Below are positions 7,833-15,612 of a stretch of DNA of 64,000 nt, one piece after another. A program made the position numbers and the translations under genes. Where the stretch lies: NCBI GenBank assembly GCA_028284865.1, contig JANQQV010000013.1:33677-97676 (forward strand). Reading direction: 5' to 3'. Each line of letters begins with the position of its first letter. The stretch's first letter is position 1. Under the pieces are notes generated by a model. That model saw only the letters and a list, made by a program, of their open reading frames with translations, searched no databases and had not been told where the DNA came from. The DNA comes from Rhodothermales bacterium (lineage in GTDB: Bacteria > Bacteroidota > Rhodothermia > Rhodothermales > UBA10348).

Positions 7833-9209
7833 TCATTCGTCGAACATGCCTTCCCAGTTCTGAGCGCTGGACACATTGGGCATGCCCCAGTCTTCGCCGT
7901 TCCAACGATCGAAGCCTTCCATCTTGAAGGCCCAGAAACCGGTCGTCATGTCGCTGATGACGATGAGGCCATCGGCATTGCGGACATCGACGCCCCAGGC
8001 GCCGTCGTAGACCTGCCATGTGTACGGACTACCCATGCGCTCCATGGCAGCGCCACGGTCGTTATGGATTCCGTTGAACGTGTCGTAGTAGGCGACGGTG
8101 TACGGATTTTCAGGGTCCACCATGTTGAAAACGCCCAGGCCGGTCTGGTAGCCACTCACAAAGACATAGGGCCAGCGAACCTCGTGGTTGTGGGCGATGC
8201 TCTTCCAATCGGCATGCCAGGCACCGACGGCGTGGTCGATGTTCTTGTCTGGCAGTTGGCCATTGAGGGCGGGTCGCAGATCAAAGATGCGGAGAGGCTG
8301 GTACTGGAACTCTGTTTCGCCCACGGCAAAGTTGCCATCCGGCGTCGGCGTGAACGTATGGCCCCAGGCCACCCCGGGTACGCCCACCATGGTGGCCAGC
8401 AGTTCGGGGTTGCCGAGGTCTGTGACGTTGTAGACGTAGTAGCCACTGCCCCCGCCTCCATAGAAACGATCCTGACCTGTTTCCGGGTGGTATTGGACCA
8501 TGAAGTCGTGGTAGCCGCGCGACCACATGCCCTCGGTCTGGTGAACGGGCACACGGGCAATCAGCTCACGATTGTCGTCGCGAAGCACCGGGTCCATCTC
8601 GGTCTGTTCGCCATCGACGAACATGGCCATGTCGAACACCTTGGCGTATCCGGCTGAGGTGGCGAACAGCAGGGGTTTGCCCGAGCTGTGGTTATACATA
8701 AAAATGTTGTGGAAGCCACCGGGTGATTCGGACTGACGAACCCGACCGACTTCGCTGTACGACTCCGGTAGATCCGTCACGTCGAAGACGACCGCGCCGA
8801 CTTCCGAATTCGGTCCGGACTGGCCCAGCTGCATGGACTGCACGTAGTAGTAGCGGCCATCATGCTTGAAATAGCGCCCGTCCATGGCGCCGCCGGTGTG
8901 GAGGTCTTCGTTCTCGATGCGCCAGCGATGGATCACTTTCGCATGATCCGGATCACTCAGGTCGATCACGTCGAATCCGATCACGCCGTTGCGACGTGCC
9001 ACATAAGCGAAAGGACGTTCCAGCTCTTGTTCGATCTCGATATCCGATATGGTGCCCGCTGCCCCGAGCGGAATGTGGGACATCACCTCCATATTGGCCG
9101 ATCCGCGCTGTCCGGGAGGCGGTGGATGCGAAGGCTGCTCTATGCCCATCTGGGCGGTGGCGGGAAGGGTTACCAGGAAGGCGGCAACCAACAGGGAAAG
9201 TCGTTTCAT
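7833..9209 (-). CDS. Secreted LVIVD-repeat beta-propeller protein (paralog F)
   Basis: At 458 residues this is the longest paralog. The signal peptide is MKRLSLLVAAFLVTLPATA-Q, followed by a short Pro-rich linker (PSHPPPPGQRG). Insertions relative to A-E occur before YHDFMVQYHPETGQDRFYGGG (a segment around DPVLRDDNRELIARVPVHQ) and near the C terminus (NDRGAAMERMGSPYTWQVYDG). Core motifs remain: GGFHNIFMYNH, WGHTFTPTPDGNF, HNHEVRWPYVFVSGY, GVDVRNADGLIVISDMTTGFW. The tail is RWNGEDWGMPNVSSAQNWE. The start ATG lies one base after the stop of paralog G (TAAcATG), and GGAGAGG just upstream is a good ribosome binding site, so F is probably translationally coupled to G. Confidence 0.86.
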   Translation of the reverse strand: MKRLSLLVAAFLVTLPATAQMGIEQPSHPPPPGQRGSANMEVMSHIPLGAAGTISDIEIEQELERPFAYVARRNGVIGFDVIDLSDPDHAKVIHRWRIENEDLHTGGAMDGRYFKHDGRYYYVQSMQLGQSGPNSEVGAVVFDVTDLPESYSEVGRVRQSESPGGFHNIFMYNHSSGKPLLFATSAGYAKVFDMAMFVDGEQTEMDPVLRDDNRELIARVPVHQTEGMWSRGYHDFMVQYHPETGQDRFYGGGGSGYYVYNVTDLGNPELLATMVGVPGVAWGHTFTPTPDGNFAVGETEFQYQPLRIFDLRPALNGQLPDKNIDHAVGAWHADWKSIAHNHEVRWPYVFVSGYQTGLGVFNMVDPENPYTVAYYDTFNGIHNDRGAAMERMGSPYTWQVYDGAWGVDVRNADGLIVISDMTTGFWAFKMEGFDRWNGEDWGMPNVSSAQNWEGMFDE

Positions 9210-9210
9210 G

Positions 9211-10509
9211 TTACCACCTCTCCGACCCGATGGGTCCGTTGTCCCAGTCCTGGACCGAGCCTACGTTCGCGAATCCCCAGCCTCGACCGTCCCAGTTCTC
9301 GAATCCTTCCATGCGGATGAGCCACAGGCCGGTGTTGACATCCGTGACGGCGATCAAGCCGTCCGCATTGCGAACATCCACGTCCCAGGCTCCGTTGCGA
9401 TGGGTGCGCTCGTCTGCCAGTCGGGCGCGAGGTCCATCCCACGTGTCGTAGAAGCCGACGGTGTAGGGCTCGAACGGATTCATCATGTTGAATACCTGCA
9501 ATCCATCATCCATGGCCGCTGTGAACACGAAGGGCCAGCGCACCTCATGATTCTCGGCCAGGTTTCGCCAGTCCGCAGTCCAGGCGCCCGCAGCCACACG
9601 AATACGTGGCACGGTCCCTTCGAAGACCGGACGCAAATCGAAAATGCGCATGGGAGCCGTCCGGTATCCGGCGGCCGTCACCAGGTGCGTGCCGTCAGGG
9701 GTCGGAGAGACGGCGTGTCCGATCTGTACGGCGGCTGAATTGACTTCAGTGATCAACTCGGGATTGCCCGGGTCGGTGATGTTGAAGACGTAGTAGCCGC
9801 CGGCACCTGCCGCATAGAGGCGGTCGGTCTCGGAATCAGAATGCCACTGGGCCATCATGGCGTGGTATCCGTAGTCGACGTTGGTCACCTGCTCTGGGAG
9901 TGCGTAGGAGGCCATCGGATCCGAATCGCCGTCCAGAAGACCATCGATGTCGAAGACATCAATCGGGCCACCACCGGCGGCCATCAGATAGCTGCGTCCG
10001 TTGGAATGGCGATACGCAAACACGTGATGGTAGCCGCCCTGACGGGATACATCGGCAGCGGCATCGAACTGACCCTCTTCCGGATCAGTGACTTCACGAA
10101 TGCTGAGTCCACTTGCATGCGAGACCGCGAGATAGTGGCGGCTGCCATGCCGGAATAACGTCAGGTCGCCAACGGAAGGACTATCGGGACGCCAGGTGTC
10201 CAGTACGCGGGGATGATTGGTCTGATTGATGGTGATGGCAACGATTTCCGCGCCCTCAGCATCCTCACGAGCCACGAACACAAAGGGGCGACCTTCTTCC
10301 TGATCGATGACCAGGTGACCGGTCCCGCGTCCCAGCGCTTCAAAGCCTGCCGAAGGCGACTCGCGGGATTGCATGCCGCCAAGGGGCAAATGCCCGACCA
10401 GCTCCATGTTGCGGCTGCCTCGAGATCCGTCGTTTTGCGCAGCGGCGGGGTACGTCAACCCGAACACGAGTATGACCATACCGAGCCAACGCATCGGATG
10501 AGTTCGCAT
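9211..10509 (-). CDS. Secreted LVIVD-family protein, divergent (paralog G)
   Basis: This 432-residue protein is the first gene of the array and the most divergent member. I place the start at the ATG ending at 10509 (MRTHPMRWLGMVILVFGL...AAAQ). ATGs at 10542 and 10494 are also possible. The propeller is recognisable from VFDIDGLLDG, YVFNITDPGNPELI, LQVFNMMNPFEPYTVG and VDVRNADGLIAVTDVNTGLW. Several otherwise invariant positions change: GGFHNIFIYKH becomes GGYHHVFAYRH, HNHEVRWPYVF becomes ENHEVRWPFVF, and GHTFTP becomes GHAVSP. The tail is weaker (NWDGRGWGFANVGS). One base separates its stop from the start of paralog F. It may be a specialised or relaxing copy, and its function is unknown. Confidence 0.8.
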   Translation of the reverse strand: MRTHPMRWLGMVILVFGLTYPAAAQNDGSRGSRNMELVGHLPLGGMQSRESPSAGFEALGRGTGHLVIDQEEGRPFVFVAREDAEGAEIVAITINQTNHPRVLDTWRPDSPSVGDLTLFRHGSRHYLAVSHASGLSIREVTDPEEGQFDAAADVSRQGGYHHVFAYRHSNGRSYLMAAGGGPIDVFDIDGLLDGDSDPMASYALPEQVTNVDYGYHAMMAQWHSDSETDRLYAAGAGGYYVFNITDPGNPELITEVNSAAVQIGHAVSPTPDGTHLVTAAGYRTAPMRIFDLRPVFEGTVPRIRVAAGAWTADWRNLAENHEVRWPFVFTAAMDDGLQVFNMMNPFEPYTVGFYDTWDGPRARLADERTHRNGAWDVDVRNADGLIAVTDVNTGLWLIRMEGFENWDGRGWGFANVGSVQDWDNGPIGSERW

Positions 10510-10566
10510 GATTGCAGAAATGTGGGTGGAAAATGGCCTCAATCGGCCAAAACGGGGGATTTCACG

Positions 10567-11547
10567 TTACGAAGTGTGACGTGGAATTGCAAAGGTCCCG
10601 TGAAGGGGGGCTAGCGCGTCCGAGAGCTTTTCGTACTCCTGAATGAGAGCCATCCTCAACACGCTTGCGCGCTCTGAAAACGCGCGTTGCTTCAGCGTGT
10701 AGGATTCCCGGCCTTCTCGTGTCTCGATACGCACCGGCTTCAGTCCGTGATCGCTCAGATCGTACGGACTTGCAGCCATGTCGAGCGAGCGGATTTCCAG
10801 AGCCAGAAGAAAGGCGTCCAGGATGAGGGAAGAGGGGATCCACGGTGCCCGCTTGAACGCCCATCGATACACGTCCATGTTGGCGTGCAGACACCCGGGC
10901 TGTTCGTGATCATGCATCTGCCCGCGCGTCAGCTGGATCGGATTCAACGGACGCGCCGGCTCGGTAAAGAAGCGGAAGGCGTCGAAGTGGGTGCATCGCA
11001 AACCCGACGATTCAACGACCTGGGCGAGTTCTTCGTCCGAGACACGCAGCGGAACGGCGTCATGTCGCTGGTCGGACGTTCGATAGAGCATGGCCCATTC
11101 GTGCAGCCCGAAGCAGCCGAATCGTGCGGGTCGGCTTTGCGTAGCGATCAATAGATCCTGCATCCATTGCGTTCCTGTGATGAACCGGTCTGGATGGGGG
11201 CCGAGGTTGCCCTCCGTAGGCCACTGCAGCCTTCCCTCGGAGTGTGCCACATACCCATCTCGCTCCGGAAACGACTTCGCGTCGGCGCCCAGAAGGAGCA
11301 CTCCGGTTCCAGGGTGCCAGCGGCGCAGATGCGCAGGGCGGAATCGGTAGTATTCGAACAGGAAGTCCGCGACGGGATCCTTTTCATGACGGGATCGCCG
11401 GGCTACGTGTGGCCCCACGAGGCGATCAAACCGCTCCTCATGCTCCTTCATCGCCAGCTCCCATTCGTCTTGCCGCAGGATAGCGTGAACCTGCGGAGCT
11501 TCCATTGCGGGAGCCGAATCGAGCTGGTGAGTGCGAGGAGGCGTCAT
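10567..11547 (-). CDS. Family often labelled 3-methyladenine DNA glycosylase
   Basis: This is a 326-residue soluble protein if the ATG ending at 11547 is used. The ATG at 11658 would overlap the divergent gene, and 11505 is another option. The signature 'HEERFDRLVGPHVARRS...DFLFEYYRFRPAHLRRWHPG' matches a conserved family of about 300 residues that genome pipelines label 3-methyladenine DNA glycosylase. I know of no direct catalytic evidence for that label, and no helix-hairpin-helix motif is visible. Conserved His/Glu-rich blocks include GCFGLHEWAMLY, THFDAFRFFT and PGCLHANMDVYRWA. There is no signal peptide, so it acts in the cytoplasm. It is divergent from the LACTB-like lipoprotein gene. 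Family recognition is moderate and the enzymatic role is uncertain. Confidence 0.6.
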   Translation of the reverse strand: MTPPRTHQLDSAPAMEAPQVHAILRQDEWELAMKEHEERFDRLVGPHVARRSRHEKDPVADFLFEYYRFRPAHLRRWHPGTGVLLLGADAKSFPERDGYVAHSEGRLQWPTEGNLGPHPDRFITGTQWMQDLLIATQSRPARFGCFGLHEWAMLYRTSDQRHDAVPLRVSDEELAQVVESSGLRCTHFDAFRFFTEPARPLNPIQLTRGQMHDHEQPGCLHANMDVYRWAFKRAPWIPSSLILDAFLLALEIRSLDMAASPYDLSDHGLKPVRIETREGRESYTLKQRAFSERASVLRMALIQEYEKLSDALAPLHGTFAIPRHTS

Positions 11548-11656
11548 GGGGGCGGCATACGTGAGTGGGAATTGGGGGATCCGATCCCACTCTCCAATCA
11601 AAGGCCTTGAACCCCTACATTGAGTCGCAGTGAGTTTCGCCTGAACGATTGATGCC

Positions 11657-12817
11657 ATGCCCCCATTCCAACGTCAACTGGCTTCCCTGTCCGCAACGCT
11701 CGTCCTTTTGGTCGTGGCCATCACGGGTTGCTCGGCAACACCCCAATCAGACCAATCCCAGTCGGATCAGGCGCATTCGGATGTCCAAGCTGTGGTGGAT
11801 TCGGCCCGGACGCTGGTCATGACTGAGTTTGAGGAGCAGAACTATCCCGGGATGTCGATTGCCGTCGCTGTCGAAGGCGAGGTCGTATGGTCGGAAGGAA
11901 TCGGCTTTGCTGATGTGGAAGCTCAGGTGCCGGTGACAACGGCGTCCAAATTCCGGGTCGGGAGCGTGTCCAAGCCATACACAGCGACGGCCATCGCGCA
12001 GTTGATGGTCGATGGCCGCCTCGATGTAGATGCACCTATTCAGGACTACGTGCCTACTTTTCCCGAGAAGCAGTGGGCGATCTCCACGCGTCAGGTTGGC
12101 GGCCACATCGCTGGCATCCGCCACTATCTCGGCAACGAGAACTTCTCGGATGTTCGCTACGAAACGGTAGACGCGGGCCTGGACATCTTCAAGGATTCGC
12201 CGCTCCTGTTCGAACCCGGCACGGACTATTCCTACTCCTCCTACGGTTGGAATCTGGTCTCAGCTGTCGTGGAAGGCGCCTCGGGCAAGCCATTCCTGGA
12301 CTACATGGACGAACACGTCTTTGGACCGCTCAATATGACATACTCCGAAGCCGATTGGGCTGACGAGGACATCGAGGGCCGGGTCTCGTTTTACGTTCGC
12401 GGAGATGATGGTATGCCGCAGGTAGCTCCTTACGTGGACAACAGCTACAAATGGGCTGGGGGAGGCTTCTTGTCGACCCCTGAGGACATGATTCGCTTTG
12501 CGGAGGCGCATCGCACACCGGGATTCTTGACGGAGGAAGCTCTCGAATTCCTGCAGCGCACCCAGCAACTCAATGATGGCAGTGACACGGGATACGGAAT
12601 CGGGTGGTCGGATGATGAGGACAGTGCGGGTCGTCGTCTCGTGGGACATACGGGCGGTAGTGTCGGTGGAACGACGCTCATGACCATGAACCCTGAGTCG
12701 GGTGTGATCGTAGCCATGGCAATCAACCTGTCACGAGCCGATCTCTCCATTGGACGCCAAGTGATGCAGCTCTTCCTGGACGAAGTCGCCTCCCCGGATC
12801 GTGATACAGACCACTAG
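11657..12817 (+). CDS. LACTB-like serine hydrolase lipoprotein
   Basis: This 386-residue exported lipoprotein has a lipobox 'ITGC' with Cys25 as the lipidation site, then a Ser/Gln/Asp-rich linker. The rest is a class C beta-lactamase/penicillin-binding-protein-like domain. The nucleophile motif SxxK is SVSK (S103-K106), a Tyr motif lies in YSSYGWN, and the third box is GHTGG. It resembles mitochondrial LACTB rather than AmpC in 'GIRHY', 'LFEPGTDYSYSSYGWNL' and 'PYVDNSYKWAGGGFLSTPED'. LACTB homologs are filament-forming proteases or peptidases. Here a periplasmic peptidase or esterase is likely and beta-lactam hydrolysis is not implied. It ends 11 bp before the cyclophilin lipoprotein, so the two are probably an operon. 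Confidence 0.85.
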   Translation: MPPFQRQLASLSATLVLLVVAITGCSATPQSDQSQSDQAHSDVQAVVDSARTLVMTEFEEQNYPGMSIAVAVEGEVVWSEGIGFADVEAQVPVTTASKFRVGSVSKPYTATAIAQLMVDGRLDVDAPIQDYVPTFPEKQWAISTRQVGGHIAGIRHYLGNENFSDVRYETVDAGLDIFKDSPLLFEPGTDYSYSSYGWNLVSAVVEGASGKPFLDYMDEHVFGPLNMTYSEADWADEDIEGRVSFYVRGDDGMPQVAPYVDNSYKWAGGGFLSTPEDMIRFAEAHRTPGFLTEEALEFLQRTQQLNDGSDTGYGIGWSDDEDSAGRRLVGHTGGSVGGTTLMTMNPESGVIVAMAINLSRADLSIGRQVMQLFLDEVASPDRDTDH

Positions 12818-12827
12818 CAGATCCCGC

Positions 12828-13406
12828 ATGAAACGGCTATTCATCCTGACTGTATTCGGCGCCGTCCTGGCGACTGGCTGCGAACCGGAAACCACCGTTC
12901 CCGTGACCATCTACACGACCAGTGGCGAGATTGATGTCGCAATTGACTCGGTCGCAGCGCCGATAACCTCCGCCAACTTTCTGCGGTACGTGCGTCAAGG
13001 CCTCTACGACGGGGGTTCGTTTTTCCGTGTGGTTCGCATGGACAACCAGCCCACGGATTCCATTCGAATTGAAGTCATCCAGGGCGGGGCCAACCGTGAC
13101 CTTGAGGATCGCTTTTTCAACCCCATCGAATTGGAACGCACGACAGATACCGGACTCATGCATTTCGATGGCACCATATCGATGGCAAGAGGAGGTCCCA
13201 ATACGGCAACGGATTCTTTCTTTTTCACGATCGGCGATCAGCACGCGCTCGACTTCGGAGGGATGCGCAATCCCGATGGTCAGGGATTCGCCGCGTTTGG
13301 CAGGGTAACCGCTGGCATGGATGTTGTCAGAGTCATCCAGTCCGGCGAAGTGAATGCCCAGATCCTCGTCAACCCTGTTCGCATTGACAGCGTTCGGGTG
13401 AACTGA
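12828..13406 (+). CDS. Cyclophilin-type peptidyl-prolyl isomerase, lipoprotein
   Basis: This is a 192-residue protein. I choose the ATG at 12828 because it begins a lipoprotein signal (MKRLFILTVFGAVLATGC, Cys18). The cyclophilin fold is shown by 'ITSANFLRYVRQGLYDGGSFFRVV', 'VIQGGA', 'GTISMARGGPNTATDSFFFTI' and 'FAAFGRVTAGMDVVRVI'. It should catalyse proline cis-trans isomerisation during folding of exported proteins. Relative to the usual 'FHRVI..FMIQGG' there is an insertion of about 9 residues between FFRVV and VIQGG, and the His after the first Phe is replaced by Phe. The catalytic Arg of that motif is retained. It follows the LACTB-like gene by 10 bp and precedes the zinc-ribbon gene by one base. 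Confidence 0.86.
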   Translation: MKRLFILTVFGAVLATGCEPETTVPVTIYTTSGEIDVAIDSVAAPITSANFLRYVRQGLYDGGSFFRVVRMDNQPTDSIRIEVIQGGANRDLEDRFFNPIELERTTDTGLMHFDGTISMARGGPNTATDSFFFTIGDQHALDFGGMRNPDGQGFAAFGRVTAGMDVVRVIQSGEVNAQILVNPVRIDSVRVN

Positions 13407-13407
13407 T

Positions 13408-13587
13408 ATGGCCCTTCGCGAATGCCCTTCCTGCGCCTTGGAGTCGGATGACACCGAGGACGTTTGCCCTTACTGCGGCTACGAATTCCCCGAACAGGCC
13501 AAGGGTATTTCGTGGGCGGCGTGGTTGTTCGCTGTCCTTTTGTTGATCTGGCCCGTCGCCCGATTGCTCAAGATCCTATTCTGGTAG
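13408..13587 (+). CDS. Small zinc-ribbon membrane protein (59 aa)
   Basis: An ATG at 13408, one base after the TGA of the cyclophilin gene, opens a 59-codon frame that ends with TAG at 13585-13587, 13 bp before roxA. The protein has two CxxC pairs (ECPSC at residues 5-9 and VCPYC at 19-23), forming a zinc ribbon. A hydrophobic helix with several Trp (about residues 35-55, WAAWLFAVLLLIWPVARLL) follows. Such short zinc-ribbon plus transmembrane proteins are widespread but poorly understood. The tight packing between two genes and the paired cysteines make it a likely real gene. It is too short to say more about its function. Confidence 0.75.
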   Translation: MALRECPSCALESDDTEDVCPYCGYEFPEQAKGISWAAWLFAVLLLIWPVARLLKILFW

Positions 13588-13600
13588 ACCTCCAAGGCTC

Positions 13601-14746
13601 ATGACTCTCCCCGAATCTTTCTTTGGCCAGCTGAGCGTCGAACAGTTCCTGTCCGAGTATTGGCAGAAGAAGCCGCTGCTCGTACGTAATGCATGGCCTG
13701 GATTCCAGAATCCGTTGCCCCCCGCTGCATTCCTGAAACTGAGTGAACGCGAGGATGCGCTTAGTCGGTTGATGGTCCAGCACGAGGGCGAACACAACTG
13801 GGAGCTGGATGAAGGGCCCTTCGACCCAGACACCTTTTCGTCCATGCCCGATTCGCACTGGACACTGCTCATTCAGGAAGTCGATCGCCTGGTGCCGGAG
13901 GTGCGGGACATGCTGGGAGTCGTGGACTTCCTGCCGAAGTGGCGCCTGGACGATGTGATGATCAGCTATGCTGCCAATGGAGGGGGCGTCGGTGCACACA
14001 TCGACAACTACGACGTCTTCCTGCTGCAGGGACATGGACGTCGACGCTGGCAGATCAACACCACACCCGTTGAGGAGGAGGTGCTGATTGAGGACATTGA
14101 CGTCTCCATTCTGGCTGATTTCGAAGCTGATCGTGACTGGATGCTTGAGCCCGGCGATATGCTCTACCTGCCGCCTCGCATCGCCCACTATGGGGTTGCT
14201 GAAGGAGAATGCATGACGTTTTCCATCGGTTGTCGAGCCCCGTCCGAACAGGAGATTCTGGGTGCTGTGCTCGAGCAGGCGCTCACGAACGTGGACCCGG
14301 ACGCGCGCTATGCCGACCCTGACTTGCGACGTGGCGTGCCGGTTGCTGCCATCGGCGACGATGTGCTGGACTGGGTGTCGAAGATGCTGGGTCAGTTGAC
14401 CTCGGATCGGGCTGCGCTCAGAGAAATGATGGGAACGATCCTGTCCCAGCCACGGCGCTGGGTGGATGAGTCCGCCTTGCCGGAAGACACACTGGTTGAA
14501 GCGCTTGAGGATGGCGGTCGCGTTCGTCCCGGCTCGTCCTCCCAATTGTTGATGGAAGAAGTTGAGGGCTCACTGCATCTGTTTGCGGCTGGGGAATTGG
14601 TGGAGCTCGACGCTGCCTTCATTCCGGTATTCGAGAAACTGATTGCGGGCGACGGGCTGCGTGCAGACGACCTTGGTCAAGATGTCGAGCTCGATGATCT
14701 CCTGGATGATCTCTACAGCCAGGGCACCCTGGTCGTCGATGCGTGA
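13601..14746 (+). CDS. roxA: Ribosomal protein L16 arginine hydroxylase, RoxA/YcfD family
   Basis: This 381-residue cytosolic JmjC-type Fe(II)/2-oxoglutarate dioxygenase is close in length to E. coli YcfD (373). The iron triad is visible as H133-x-D135 in 'GAHIDNYDVFLLQG' and H196 in 'LPPRIAHYGV'. The 'WQKKPLLVRNA' N terminus and the 'GRRRWQI' strand are typical of the family. E. coli YcfD hydroxylates an arginine of ribosomal protein L16. After the catalytic domain (to about residue 210) come the dimerisation region and a C-terminal winged-helix-like segment with 'LPEDTLVEALEDGGRVRPG' and acidic ends. The gene follows the small zinc-ribbon gene by 13 bp and is followed by the hairpin at 14837-14876. 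Confidence 0.9.
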   Translation: MTLPESFFGQLSVEQFLSEYWQKKPLLVRNAWPGFQNPLPPAAFLKLSEREDALSRLMVQHEGEHNWELDEGPFDPDTFSSMPDSHWTLLIQEVDRLVPEVRDMLGVVDFLPKWRLDDVMISYAANGGGVGAHIDNYDVFLLQGHGRRRWQINTTPVEEEVLIEDIDVSILADFEADRDWMLEPGDMLYLPPRIAHYGVAEGECMTFSIGCRAPSEQEILGAVLEQALTNVDPDARYADPDLRRGVPVAAIGDDVLDWVSKMLGQLTSDRAALREMMGTILSQPRRWVDESALPEDTLVEALEDGGRVRPGSSSQLLMEEVEGSLHLFAAGELVELDAAFIPVFEKLIAGDGLRADDLGQDVELDDLLDDLYSQGTLVVDA

Positions 14747-14836
14747 GTCGCTAGTCTGGCAACAACCAGCATCCTGATCCTGCCATTCGCCTCAAGGCTC
14801 TGGCATTCTCGAAACGTCTGACTCCAAAACGAACCA

Positions 14837-14876
14837 CGGCCCGGGATCAGCTTGCGGAGCAAGCCATCCCGGGCCG
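14837..14876. terminator. Compound hairpin between converging genes
   Basis: An 11-bp perfect stem (CGGCCCGGGAT, 14837-14847, with its complement at 14866-14876) encloses a second 5-bp stem (GCTTG/CAAGC, 14850-14864). It lies between roxA (plus) and a converging lipoprotein gene (minus), where a bidirectional terminator is expected. No long T-run flanks it. The rest of 14747-14967 shows nothing recognisable. Confidence 0.55.
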
Positions 14877-14967
14877 CAGAAGCCATCCGGGGGTCCGTCA
14901 TCAATAACGCGGATGGCTGTCGAGTAGGGTCGTCACAGGCGGTACCTGTTTGCGCCTTCCTGACCCT

Positions 14968-15342
14968 CTAGTCAAACACGCGGATGGCGATAAGTCGACC
15001 ACGTCGCGTCGAGCCCGTACCCAGCACTTCTCCAGCCACCTGGGCGACGGCACTGGGTTCATTGATGTCTTCGATCAGGAGACCATTCGCACCCAATTCG
15101 GAGGCACGCTCGCGGGCTTTGCGGAGCATCTTGCTTTCGCGAGTGAGCTGAGCGTCACCCTGGGCATGGATGATTGCGACGGCTTTCCATTCGCCCGGAA
15201 TGTCATCCTCATTCAGGTAGATGACGACGTCGTCTTCGTGAACGGGTGGATAGGTCGTACCGTCGAGCAACGTTGCCTGCGTCTGGACGCAGCCGGCCAG
15301 CAATACGAGCGCTGCTAGGGGGAGGAAGAATCTGGATTTCAT
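14968..15342 (-). CDS. Small lipoprotein, function unknown
   Basis: This 124-residue protein starts at the ATG ending at 15342, which creates a canonical lipoprotein signal (MKSRFFLPLAALVLLAGC, Cys18). The upstream ATG at 15462 would place the signal internally and is rejected. The mature part is 'VVIYLNEDDIPGEWKAVAII' followed by a charged helix (QLTRESKMLRKARERASELG) and 'ANGLLIEDIN', ending in RRGRLIAIRVFD. The pattern of a strand, a helix ending in 'ELGAN' and a strand resembles YbjQ/DUF4156-type small lipoproteins, but I would not assign it firmly. It stands alone between roxA and ompA and converges with roxA. Confidence 0.75.
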   Translation of the reverse strand: MKSRFFLPLAALVLLAGCVQTQATLLDGTTYPPVHEDDVVIYLNEDDIPGEWKAVAIIHAQGDAQLTRESKMLRKARERASELGANGLLIEDINEPSAVAQVAGEVLGTGSTRRGRLIAIRVFD

Positions 15343-15534
15343 GATGGTAGGCTGTTTGTGAGCAAGGCAGTGTGGCCGATGGGTGTGTCTACAGGCATAG
15401 CCGGACCGAGTCACGAACAGGTAACACGATTCGACCAAAAAAGTGGACAACTGCTCGCTCACAGAATGTAAAAAGGGCGATTAATGGCATTGGGTACTGC
15501 TTCTGGCTGAGCAGCCTGTCGGCGTAGGGCCAAC

Positions 15535-15568
15535 AAAAAGGGGGGCGGCCCTGCGGGCCGCCCCCCTT
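15535..15568 (-). terminator. Intrinsic terminator of the OmpA-PKD gene
   Basis: A 12-14 bp perfect GC stem (15538-15551 with 15555-15568, loop TGC) is followed on the minus strand by TTTTT (complement of 15535-15539) and then GTTGG. It lies 45 bp past the stop of the OmpA gene and is a classical Rho-independent terminator. The other bases in the 15343-15612 gap show no gene. Confidence 0.85.
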
Positions 15569-15612
15569 ACCGCTGATGCGGTTGGAAAGGCTGTGTCAGC
15601 CGAATTCCTCGC

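Noticed and set aside
13568..14545. A 325-codon minus-strand frame opposite roxA.
   Set aside because: The plus strand carries clear RoxA motifs (H133-x-D135 and H196). The antisense frame is a shadow.
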